Source of the DNA: Aquabacterium sp. A7-Y
GTDB taxonomy: Bacteria; Pseudomonadota; Gammaproteobacteria; Burkholderiales; Burkholderiaceae_C
DNA length: 64,000 nt
Assembly: GCF_026153205.1 (NCBI RefSeq)
Contig: NZ_JAPFBW010000004.1
Coordinates: forward strand, 62,001 to 126,000
Reading direction: 5' to 3'
In this document: positions 43,470 through 50,418 of the stretch, one piece after another
Numbering within the stretch: the first letter of the stretch is position 1
Layout of the letters: every line of letters begins with the position of its first letter
The notes under the pieces: model-generated
Seen by the model: only the letters and a program-made list of their open reading frames with translations
Told to the model about the DNA's origin: nothing
The model's database searches: none
Made by a program: the position numbers and the translations under genes

Positions 43470-44477
43470 TCAGCGGCCGCCCCACGCCGCAAGGGTGCCG
43501 GCGGGAGGCAGCGCGTCGGCGACGCGGATGGGCTTGGGGATGAGCTTGAGCTGGTGGAAGGCATCGGCGATCTTCTGCTGCTCGGCCACGACCGAGGCGT
43601 TGACCGGGCGGATGCCGTAGGCGAAGCGCGCGGCCGCCCGCTCGGTCACCTCGGCACTCAGTCCGATCTGCGCCGCCAGCACCGCCGCAACCTCCTTCGG
43701 GTGTTGGGCGGACCACGCGTCCAGCCGAGCCAGCTCATCGACGATGGCGCCGATCACCGCGGCGTTGTTGTCCGCATAGCCGCGCGCCGCGAGATAAAAC
43801 TGGTGGTTGGCGACCAGGCCCTGGCCGTCGGCCAGCACACGCGCGCCGAGCTGGGTCTCGGCAGCAGCGAGGAAGGGGTCCCAGATCACCCAGGCGTCCA
43901 CGCTGCCGCGCTCGAAGGCGGCCCGGGCGTCGGCCGGCGGCAGGAAGACCGGCTGCACGTCCTTGTAGCTGACGCCGGCCTTCGCGAGCGCCTTGACCAG
44001 CAGGTAGTGGACGTTGGAGCCCTTGTTCAAGGCAATGCGCTTGCCCTTGAGCCCGGCCACCGACTTGAGCGTCGAGTCCTTGGGCACGATGATGGCTTCG
44101 GCCGTCGGCGCGGGCGGCTGGTGGGCGACATAGACCAGGTCCGCCCCGGCGGCCTGCGCGAAGATGGGCGGCGCCTCGCCGACCGTGCCGAAGTCGATGG
44201 AGCCGACGTTCAGGCCCTCCAGCAACTGCGGACCGGCGGGAAACTCGGTCCACTTGACGCTGATGCCTTGGGGCGCAAGTCGCTTCTCCAGATCGCCGCG
44301 CGCCTTCAGCAAGGTCAGGGTGCCGTACTTCTGATAGCCAATGCGCAGCACACGGGCGGGCTGGTCGGCGGCCCGCGCCGGGATGCCGGCGCCGAGCCCG
44401 GCCGAGGCGGCGACGGCCAGCGCCGTGCGCAGCCAGGTGCGGCGAGCGCCGCGGAGGGGGGACGTGTCGTTTTTCAT
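43470..44477 (-). CDS. ssuA: Aliphatic sulfonate-binding periplasmic protein
   Basis: This 335-residue substrate-binding protein starts at [27 protein letters not shown]; the signal peptide ends near PARAA. Family motifs are [38 protein letters not shown] and the [12 protein letters not shown] loop, as in SsuA. The ribosome site is weak (AAGAG). Its start lies 32 bases after the T run of a terminator-like hairpin, so readthrough of that attenuator appears to be needed for expression. It is the first structural gene of ssuA-ssuD-VOC-ssuC-ssuB-metY. Confidence 0.94.
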   Translation of the reverse strand: MKNDTSPLRGARRTWLRTALAVAASAGLGAGIPARAADQPARVLRIGYQKYGTLTLLKARGDLEKRLAPQGISVKWTEFPAGPQLLEGLNVGSIDFGTVGEAPPIFAQAAGADLVYVAHQPPAPTAEAIIVPKDSTLKSVAGLKGKRIALNKGSNVHYLLVKALAKAGVSYKDVQPVFLPPADARAAFERGSVDAWVIWDPFLAAAETQLGARVLADGQGLVANHQFYLAARGYADNNAAVIGAIVDELARLDAWSAQHPKEVAAVLAAQIGLSAEVTERAAARFAYGIRPVNASVVAEQQKIADAFHQLKLIPKPIRVADALPPAGTLAAWGGR

Positions 44478-44508
44478 GGGGTGCTCTTGGGATCTCGGAG
44501 AAAGCGCG

Positions 44509-44573
44509 AAAAAGCCACCCCGCACGGCCGTCGGCACGCGGCGAGTCGGGGTGCAAGGCCCCGTGGCTGGGGG
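44509..44573 (-). terminator. Attenuator hairpins before ssuA
   Basis: Read on the minus strand, three pairings exclude each other: segment 1:2 (44573-44569 with 44562-44559), 2:3 (44563-44559 with 44551-44547), and 3:4 (CACCCCG at 44553-44547 with CGGGGTG at 44522-44516). Hairpin 3:4 also has an inner stem (GCCG/CGGC) and is followed after two bases by five T (44513-44509): an intrinsic terminator. Pairing 2:3 would prevent it. The layout is that of amino-acid attenuators. Confidence 0.65.
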
Positions 44574-44591
44574 CGAGGAGACGCCGGTCCG

Positions 44592-44657
44592 TCAGGGCCG
44601 GCAGGGACAGGAGCGGCAGAGGGAGGACGAACTGCCTGAGATGCCGATGTTTTTCAT
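44592..44657 (-). CDS. Cys-rich 21-residue leader peptide of the ssu operon
   Basis: A 22-codon frame begins at ATG 44657 (MKNIGISGSS) and ends SSLCRSCPCRP, with cysteines 14, 17 and 19 close to the stop. It lies between the CysB-type promoter and the terminator-like hairpin before ssuA, on the operon strand. Polycysteine leader peptides are known to attenuate sulfur genes in mycobacteria. The ribosome site is weak (GAAG seven bases upstream). Translation and stalling are unproven; no relatives could be searched. Confidence 0.55.
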   Translation of the reverse strand: MKNIGISGSSSSLCRSCPCRP

Positions 44658-44706
44658 GCCGACTTCGATGGGCCCCTGGGGCCGCCTGGGTGATGCGATG
44701 GGCCTC

Positions 44707-44756
44707 ACGATAGAAGCGCGAGCCCGCGCCGGGAACGAAGCTTTTCGGCTTTGCTT
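44707..44756 (-). promoter_or_regulatory. CysB-type promoter of the ssu operon (box 4)
   Basis: On the minus strand AAGCAA (44756-44751), AGC, CGA, N6, TCGTTC (44738-44733), then exactly 20 nt and TATCGT (44712-44707). It has the same layout as the boxes of the two sbp genes. The predicted transcript start is near 44700, giving a leader of about 220 nt before ssuA. Confidence 0.7.
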
Positions 44757-44820
44757 GGGCGCAAAGCGCATGTGTCGCGACGCGCGTCGCAACGATTCGG
44801 CAGCCCGAGATGCACGGGGC

Positions 44821-44851
44821 TTGCAAAGCCCCCGGGGAGTGTGGCTATAAT
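44821..44851 (+). promoter_or_regulatory. Promoter of tRNA-Met
   Basis: A consensus TATAAT (44846-44851) lies 11 bp before the tRNA, with TTGCAA (44821-44826) as -35 at a long 19-bp spacing. Confidence 0.7.
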
Positions 44852-44862
44852 CTCGGTCTCTT

Positions 44863-44939
<77 letters not shown>

Positions 44940-44947
44940 GAACACCA

Positions 44948-44979
44948 CGCCCAACCGGTCTCGGTTGGGCGTTTTCGTT
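44948..44979 (+). terminator. Terminator of tRNA-Met
   Basis: A perfect 10-bp stem (arms 44948-44957 and 44962-44971, loop GTCT) is followed by TTTTCGTTT: an intrinsic terminator 9 bp after the tRNA. Confidence 0.9.
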
Positions 44980-45327
44980 TGGGCAGTTCCCGCGCCGGCG
45001 CGGGGTTGCGGGCGGTTTGCGAAGGTCGATGGCCTGCCCTTCGCGGCCCATGAGAGGCCGGCGGCAGCTTCGCGAACTGGTCGAGGATGGGCCGCACTTC
45101 GACATCCTCGTCGAGCGCGCGGAAGTCGTGGAGCAGTTGGGATTCCGCACGCAGGGCGTCATGCCCACATCGTCGCGCTGGGTCGGGGTGAGCGGCGTGG
45201 CGGGCGTGTGCTTGTCCTCGCGGAGCACGAGGGCAAGTAAAGCGATCTGCAGGCGACTCTGGGCGCCGTCAATGACAGACCGGATGTCGTTTGCTCGGGC
45301 TTCTCCTGGCCGTGCTGCGCACACGGC
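44980..45327. other. Gap with possible decayed gene
   Basis: No intact gene is supported here. On the minus strand a protein-like stretch (DKHTPATPLTPTQRDDVG) continues, after a frame change, as LRAESQLLHDFRALDEDVEVRPILDQFAKLPPAS, ending near 45070. This may be an old frameshifted gene of unknown kind; the evidence is only the protein-like composition. Confidence 0.3.
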
Positions 45328-46464
45328 TCAGGCCGGCAGGTGCGCGGAGCGCACCAGATGGCGGTAGCGCAGGTTGAGCAGCACATAGCAGATCATCGTC
45401 GCCGTCATGCCCGCCAGCATGGCCTCGAGCCGCAGGGGCAACATCAGCACGAGTGCCGTCAGGGCGAACACCGCGGCAGTGTTGGACAGCAGGTAAGGCC
45501 GCAGTTCCGGCACCTCCATGTAATAACCGTACTGCTTGCCCAGGAAGAACAGCCCGGTGCCGGCGGCGGCGAGCAGGCGGAAATCACGCGGGTCGAGCCC
45601 GCCCAGGATCGCATGCCGGATCAGCAAGGCCAGGATCGCCAGCCCGATGAACAGGAAGAAGTGCGAGTAGAGGATCGAGTGTCCAGTCGTCAACTTGCGA
45701 TGCTCCAGCAGGTGGAAGCTGTCGAAGTAGATCCACCAGATCGCCGACACCATGACGAATCCGCTGACGGCGGCGATGACGTTGGAGCGGTTCCAGGCGA
45801 TGTCCGCCAGTGCCGCGGAGATGCTGATCACCGATTCGCCCAGCATGATGATGGTCAGCAGGCCGACCCGCTCGACCAGATGCGTCGTGTGCGCAGGCAC
45901 GACATGCAGGCGCCGGTTGAGCACCACCAGGGCCGCCATGTCGAACAGGATCCCGGCGTAGAAGACCAGGTAGTTCCACGGCGGCCGCAGCAGGACCGAG
46001 GACAGGCTCACCGCGGCGCCGATGGCGAACACCGTGCCCACCGTTGTCGCGATGCCACCCTGGTCGTGGTGCTTGCGCTTGGAGACAAAGTACATCCCGG
46101 CGACGATCAGCCGCGCCCCGCAGTAGCAGGCCACGGCCAGCTTGTACGTGCGAGCGTCCTGCGCGGCGTCCGAGACCTGCGCCGATATGACGACCAGCAG
46201 GAACATCATCAGCAGCGTCGACAGCCGGTGCTGGCGGCTGTCGGTGTCGAAGCGATTGGCGTAGATCGTGTGGCCCGCCCAGATCCACCATACCGGCAGG
46301 AACGCCAGCACGAACTGCAGGAACTGCTGCGGAGCGATGTGGCCGTCGTGCACTTCGGTCAGGATCTCGCCGACGTCGCGCAAGGCGACGACGAAGATCA
46401 GGTCGAAGAACAGTTCCAGCCAGGTCGCCCGCCGGTGCGGGTCGAAATATCTCAAGTCCTTCAC
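45328..46464 (-). CDS. ltrA: Low temperature requirement protein A family membrane protein
   Basis: This 378-residue integral membrane protein starts at a GTG. It shows the LtrA family hallmarks RATWLELFFDLIFVVALRDVGEIL at the N terminus, VWWIWAGHTIYANRFDTDS near residue 60, and ERVGLLTIIMLGESVISI near 200, spread over about ten membrane segments. LtrA was named for growth of Listeria at low temperature; its biochemical role is unknown. The gene is monocistronic in a region with decayed and tiny genes, which suggests acquired DNA. Confidence 0.92.
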   Translation of the reverse strand: MKDLRYFDPHRRATWLELFFDLIFVVALRDVGEILTEVHDGHIAPQQFLQFVLAFLPVWWIWAGHTIYANRFDTDSRQHRLSTLLMMFLLVVISAQVSDAAQDARTYKLAVACYCGARLIVAGMYFVSKRKHHDQGGIATTVGTVFAIGAAVSLSSVLLRPPWNYLVFYAGILFDMAALVVLNRRLHVVPAHTTHLVERVGLLTIIMLGESVISISAALADIAWNRSNVIAAVSGFVMVSAIWWIYFDSFHLLEHRKLTTGHSILYSHFFLFIGLAILALLIRHAILGGLDPRDFRLLAAAGTGLFFLGKQYGYYMEVPELRPYLLSNTAAVFALTALVLMLPLRLEAMLAGMTATMICYVLLNLRYRHLVRSAHLPA

Positions 46465-46711
46465 GCAGCCATCCTAGGGTTTGGAGCCCGGCCATGCGCA
46501 TGTCGAGGCCTCCTCGGTGCTTGTCCATCGTTCGCGGCCCAGGTTTGCGGCAAGTGCGTGCCATGAAAAGCAAGGCTTGGAGTGAGGGATGGCCTGCACG
46601 AACGACGAGCGGGGCAGGCACTGCAGAGCACTTGGGAGCCGGCCCGGCCGGACCGGCCGCAGTAGCGAAGTCCCGAGAACCGCACACAGGAGCCGAAGCC
46701 GCAACCCGAAC
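46465..46711. other. Intergenic region without a supported gene
   Basis: Frames are open on both strands because of the GC content, but none has a ribosome site or a recognisable product. The promoter of the ltrA gene must lie at the left end. Confidence 0.4.
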
Positions 46712-46900
46712 ATGTCTTTCGTCCGGTCGTCGACGAGTCCGAGTCGAGGAATGCGCACCAACAGCGGTCGCACCCGCAACGACGAAAGCAGCCATGCCAG
46801 GAAGCTGAGCGACACGGAGCACGGCATGGCCGCCGCGGGGGGAAAGTCAGGTGACGGCAAGAAGGCGCCCCCGCCTCTGGTCGGCACGCGTAGCAACTGA
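46712..46900 (+). CDS. Possible small basic protein
   Basis: A 62-residue frame from ATG 46712 (MSFVRSSTSPSRGMRTNSGR) gives a hydrophilic basic product ending KKAPPPLVGTRSN. I know no relative. AGGAG lies 22 bases upstream, too far for a normal ribosome site. It stands 32 bp before another small basic gene with similar composition (Gly-Lys-Lys, Pro-rich end), which is the main reason to list it. Confidence 0.3.
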   Translation: MSFVRSSTSPSRGMRTNSGRTRNDESSHARKLSDTEHGMAAAGGKSGDGKKAPPPLVGTRSN

Positions 46901-46932
46901 TCGTTCCATCGAGATCTGGAAGGAGTTGAGTC

Positions 46933-47112
46933 ATGGCCCATACCCAGCATAACCACCCGCGCACGCCGAGCGCCGGGTCCGGAAGCAACGACAAGAACGC
47001 CAGTCCGCCCGTTAAGGCACAGAACGATCCGCAGCGCGGCCAGGGCAAGAAGGTCACGCAGAGCCCGCGCAAGCCTGCGCCGCAGGCGGCGGCCGGCAAG
47101 CGTCACGAATAG
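46933..47112 (+). CDS. Small basic hydrophilic protein
   Basis: This 59-residue frame starts at an ATG with GGAAGGAG nine bases upstream. The product (MAHTQHNHPRTPSAGSGS, then GQGKKVTQSPRKPAPQAAAGKRHE) has no hydrophobic segment and is rich in Pro, Lys, Gln and His, so it is probably disordered and may bind nucleic acid. I recognise no family. The strong ribosome site supports real translation. Stress-induced small proteins of this look occur near DUF3606 genes, such as the one at 47838. Confidence 0.55.
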   Translation: MAHTQHNHPRTPSAGSGSNDKNASPPVKAQNDPQRGQGKKVTQSPRKPAPQAAAGKRHE

Positions 47113-47337
47113 CGTTGCCGGCCGGGCCGACCACGGGCGGCCCCGGCTCGTGCGCCTCGCCACGGCCTCAGCGCCACAGAAACCGCCGGCCGGCAGTGGC
47201 GGAGGTGGTGACGTGCGCCCGGCCCCGATCGGTTGCCTCTGGCGCCGACATGCAGCTTCGCCGCGGCGCGTTGTGGGGGCCAACGTACCAGTTCCACCTC
47301 AGGAGTTTGGGAAAGCGTTAGCCGAGGAAGCGTGTGA

Positions 47338-47510
47338 GTGCCGCCTCACGGCACTGCGGACAAAAAACTGGGGACGGACGCCCCGGTGATCCAGGCACCC
47401 ACCGACGCCATCGTGCGCATCAGCGCCAGCGCCATCTGCGGTACCGACCTGCACATGGTGCGCGGCACATTTGCGGGATGGTGCCGGGGACGGTGCTCGG
47501 CCACGAAGCG
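47338..47510 (+). pseudogene. Broken zinc-dependent alcohol dehydrogenase, N-terminal fragment
   Basis: The frame encodes VIQAPTDAIVRISASAICGTDLHMVRGTFAG, the N-terminal part of a medium-chain zinc alcohol dehydrogenase with the catalytic-zinc Cys in ICGTDLH. Near 47476 a one-base loss shifts the frame; the next frame then gives MVPGTVLGHEA, exactly the expected continuation. After GHEA (about 47510) the similarity stops, so the rest of the gene, some 300 codons, is gone. It is a dead remnant. Confidence 0.75.
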
Positions 47511-47765
47511 ACGGCGCCGAACTGCTTATCAATGCTGCAGGGCGCGTGTCGGTGACGGAGCGGCGCTTCCCTCCTTTGGATCTACCCGAGCTACCGAATG
47601 AGCGTCGAAGGTCGTGTGTGGGAGCAGGAACAGCACAGGAAGCTCTGCCTTTCGGTGGTCCTGCACCAGTCGCTGATGCCTCAATCGGCGGGCGCCCTCA
47701 GTGGCACGCAGGAGCTTGAGAGGAAAGTTTGCAATAGCCGCCGCCTCCTCCACCAGAACCTATCG
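47511..47765. other. Gap without a supported gene
   Basis: I see no intact gene. The region runs from the end of the dehydrogenase fragment to a strong terminator on the plus strand. That terminator implies a transcript ending here, perhaps a small RNA or a leftover 3' end, but I can identify no promoter. Confidence 0.3.
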
Positions 47766-47799
47766 AAGGCCCAGCACGGCTGCTGGGCCTTTGTCGTTT
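47766..47799 (+). terminator. Strong intrinsic terminator without an obvious gene
   Basis: A perfect 11-bp stem (arms 47766-47776 and 47781-47791, loop CGGC) is followed by TGTCGTTTC. The tail CTTTGTCGTTT is the same as that of the rpmA terminator at 63.47 kb. Confidence 0.75.
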
Positions 47800-47837
47800 C
47801 CGGACCTCGCACCCGCTCCGGTGGGCGGCCGCGACGC

Positions 47838-48059
47838 TCAGGAAGCCTTGCCTGCCATCCGATCGCTGTTGCTGCTGCTGCGGCTGCCCTTGAGGTGCAT
47901 CTCGACGTCGTCGGCGCCGTCGCCGACGGCCTCGACCGCCTCCCTGAGCTGCTCCGGCGTGGCATCGAGCTTTTTCGACCACTCGCGCAGCGCCTGCTCC
48001 TGATGGACGTCGATGCGTGGGCGCGCGTCGGCGCCGCGATGGGCTGGCTGATGGGCCAT
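47838..48059 (-). CDS. DUF3606 domain protein
   Basis: This 73-residue protein starts at MAHQPAHRGADARPRID, with AAGGAG before the ATG. The DUF3606 pattern is visible: RIDVHQEQALREWSKKLDATPEQLREAVEAVGDGADDVEMHL, a small three-helix domain with conserved WxxKL and the LREAVxAVG core. Function is unknown; such genes are often stress-induced and linked to RpoS or general stress regulators. The C-terminal tail is Ser-rich. It converges with the terminator at 47766. Confidence 0.88.
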   Translation of the reverse strand: MAHQPAHRGADARPRIDVHQEQALREWSKKLDATPEQLREAVEAVGDGADDVEMHLKGSRSSSNSDRMAGKAS

Positions 48060-48265
48060 GAGGATCTCCTTCAAGGTGGAAGTGGGGATGAGACCGACAG
48101 GCAACGCCCATGCCGGGCCGCCGACACCGACCGCGGGGTGGAAAAAGTCTCGCTTTGCGTCGTGGCGAACCCTGACCCCGGGGCTGGCAGGGCTAACAGG
48201 TCGCTTAAGCTCATCGCTGCCGGTCGGACGCCTTGGCGGACGCCGATGCGAGCGAGCTGACAACC

Positions 48266-48538
48266 ATGGCCCCTTTGGCAATTTCCACCGCCGCCGTCTG
48301 TATCTGCCTGGCCCTCGTGGCCTGGCTGTTCCGCCTCGTGTTCCGCAGCTCGATCCGCGCGGCTCAGGCCTGGGGACCGGCGCGCCGGCCGCATCCGCTG
48401 GACGTGCTGCTGTCCATCCTGGCGGACGAGCTGACCGAGTGGAAAGGCGGACGCCTGCTGGCCTTCGCTGTCGGGACGCTGTGCATCACGCTGGCCGGCG
48501 CCGGACTGGCCGCCGCCCTGCTGCGCCACTTGCGCTGA
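48266..48538 (+). CDS. Small two-helix membrane protein
   Basis: A 90-residue product starting MAPLAISTAAVCICLALVAWLFR; an in-frame TTG 11 codons earlier is less likely. Two hydrophobic segments (residues 4-22 and LLAFAVGTLCITLAGAGLAAALL near 65-85) flank a basic loop with the segment DVLLSILADELTEWKG. I recognise no family. The gene stands 100 bp before the next one on the same strand. Confidence 0.6.
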   Translation: MAPLAISTAAVCICLALVAWLFRLVFRSSIRAAQAWGPARRPHPLDVLLSILADELTEWKGGRLLAFAVGTLCITLAGAGLAAALLRHLR

Positions 48539-48638
48539 CCCCCTCCGGCGCACCGGCCCGAGCGCTACACTGACAGGCTTTCCGCCGCCTGGAGCTTGCG
48601 CGGCCGCATTCACCCACAACAGCCCCTGGATCTACACC

Positions 48639-49019
48639 ATGCACCGCTGTGTCCTCTTCGGCCTTGCCGCCGCCCTCGCCCTGCCGGCCATCGTGCAGGC
48701 CCAGGTGCAACGCGCCTTCCCCCAGAACGCCCTGCGCGGCGTGATCGTCGTGCAGCAGCCGCCGGAGATCACGCTCAACGGCGAGGCCGCACGCCTGGCA
48801 CCCGGCGCCCGCCTGCGCGGCACCGACAACATGCTGCTGATGTCGGGCTCGGTAATCGGCACCAAGCTGCGCGTCAACTACACGCTTGACGACTACGGCC
48901 TGGTCAAGGACGCCTGGGTGTTGCGCGAGGACGAGGCGAAAAAGGTCTGGCCCAAGACCCGCGAGGAAGCGGCGCGCTGGCGCTTCGACCCGATCGCCCA
49001 GACCTGGACCCGTCCCTGA
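48639..49019 (+). CDS. Exported protein of unknown function upstream of miaB
   Basis: This 126-residue protein has a signal peptide ([19 protein letters not shown]). The mature part ([37 protein letters not shown]) is beta-rich and ends [24 protein letters not shown]. Homologues of this look commonly precede miaB in Burkholderiales, but no function is known. Its stop lies 10 bp before miaB. Confidence 0.78.
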   Translation: MHRCVLFGLAAALALPAIVQAQVQRAFPQNALRGVIVVQQPPEITLNGEAARLAPGARLRGTDNMLLMSGSVIGTKLRVNYTLDDYGLVKDAWVLREDEAKKVWPKTREEAARWRFDPIAQTWTRP

Positions 49020-49029
49020 GGAGGCCGCC

Positions 49030-50403
49030 ATGACCGACACGCTCAAGACCGGCAAGAAGGTCTACATCAAGACCTTCGGCTGCCAGATGAACGAGTACGA
49101 CTCGGACAAGATGGCCGACGTGCTCAACGCCGCCCAGGGCTACCAGCCGACCGACAACCCCGAGGATGCCGACCTGATCCTCTTCAACACCTGCTCGGTG
49201 CGCGAGAAGGCCCAGGAGAAAGTGTTCTCGGACCTGGGCCGCTTCAAGCACCTCAAGCACAAGGGCGTCAAGATCGGCGTGGGCGGCTGCGTGGCCAGCC
49301 AGGAAGGCGCCGCCATCATCGAGCGCGCGCCCTATGTGGACGTGGTGTTCGGCCCGCAGACCCTGCATCGCCTGCCCGACCTGCTGGCCCGGCGGGAGCA
49401 GCTCAACCGCCCGCAGGTGGACATCAGCTTCCCCGAGATCGAGAAGTTCGACCACCTGCCGCCGGCCAAGGTGGACGGCGCCAGCGCCTTCGTCTCCATC
49501 ATGGAGGGCTGCTCGAAGTACTGCAGCTACTGCGTGGTGCCCTACACGCGCGGCGAGGAGGTCTCGCGTCCGTTCGACGACGTGCTGGTGGAGGTCGCCG
49601 GCCTGGCGGACCAGGGCGTCAAGGAAGTGACCTTGCTGGGCCAGAACGTCAACGCCTACCGTGGTGCGATGGGCGACACGGCGGAGATCGCCGACTTCGC
49701 GCTGCTGATCGAGTACGTCGCCGAGATCCCGGGCATCGAGCGCATCCGCTACACGACCAGCCATCCCAACGAGTTCACGCAGCGCCTGATCGATGTCTAC
49801 GCACGCGTCCCGCAGCTGGTGAACCACCTGCACCTGCCCGTGCAGCATGGCTCGGACCGCATCCTGATGGCGATGAAACGCGGCTACACGGCGCTCGAGT
49901 ACAAGAGCACCATCCGCAAGCTGCGGTCGGTGCGCCCGGACCTTTGCCTGTCGAGCGATTTCATCGTCGGCTTCCCCGGCGAGACCGAGGACGACTTCGC
50001 GAAGATGATGAAGCTGATCGACGACGTCGGCTACGACAGTTCCTTCAGCTTCATCTTCAGCCCGCGCCCCGGCACGCCGGCCGCCGCGCTGCAGGACGAC
50101 ACCCCCAAGGACGTCAAGCTCAAGCGACTCCAGCACCTGCAGGCCACCATCGAGGCCCATGTGCGGCGCATCAGCGAAAGCCGCGTCGGCAGCGTGCAGC
50201 GCATCCTGGTCGAAGGCCCCTCCCGCAAGGACCCCGGCGAGTTGATGGGCCGCACCGAGTGCAACCGCATCGTCAACTTCGCAGGTGGCCCCAACGCCGC
50301 CCGGCTGGTCGGCCAGATGATCGATGTCACCATCACCCAGGCCCTGCCCCATTCGCTGCGTGGCGAGGTGCTGACGCGCGAAGGCGTCGCGCTGCCGGCC
50401 TGA
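49030..50403 (+). CDS. miaB: tRNA-2-methylthio-N6-dimethylallyladenosine synthase
   Basis: This 457-residue radical-SAM methylthiotransferase modifies A37 of tRNAs reading UNN codons. The N-terminal cluster ligands Cys18 ([13 protein letters not shown]), Cys55 (NTCSVREKA) and Cys87 (GGCVASQEG) and the radical-SAM cluster Cys161, Cys165 and Cys168 (GCSKYCSYC) are all present; the C-terminal TRAM domain carries [25 protein letters not shown] lies before the ATG. It converges with the 7TM sensor gene 15 bp away. Confidence 0.98.
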   Translation: MTDTLKTGKKVYIKTFGCQMNEYDSDKMADVLNAAQGYQPTDNPEDADLILFNTCSVREKAQEKVFSDLGRFKHLKHKGVKIGVGGCVASQEGAAIIERAPYVDVVFGPQTLHRLPDLLARREQLNRPQVDISFPEIEKFDHLPPAKVDGASAFVSIMEGCSKYCSYCVVPYTRGEEVSRPFDDVLVEVAGLADQGVKEVTLLGQNVNAYRGAMGDTAEIADFALLIEYVAEIPGIERIRYTTSHPNEFTQRLIDVYARVPQLVNHLHLPVQHGSDRILMAMKRGYTALEYKSTIRKLRSVRPDLCLSSDFIVGFPGETEDDFAKMMKLIDDVGYDSSFSFIFSPRPGTPAAALQDDTPKDVKLKRLQHLQATIEAHVRRISESRVGSVQRILVEGPSRKDPGELMGRTECNRIVNFAGGPNAARLVGQMIDVTITQALPHSLRGEVLTREGVALPA

Positions 50404-50418
50404 GCCGGCCGACAGCGT

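Noticed and set aside
46474-47283. Long minus-strand frames over the small basic genes
   Set aside because: No ribosome site, no recognisable domain, and composition typical of antisense reading of GC-rich DNA.
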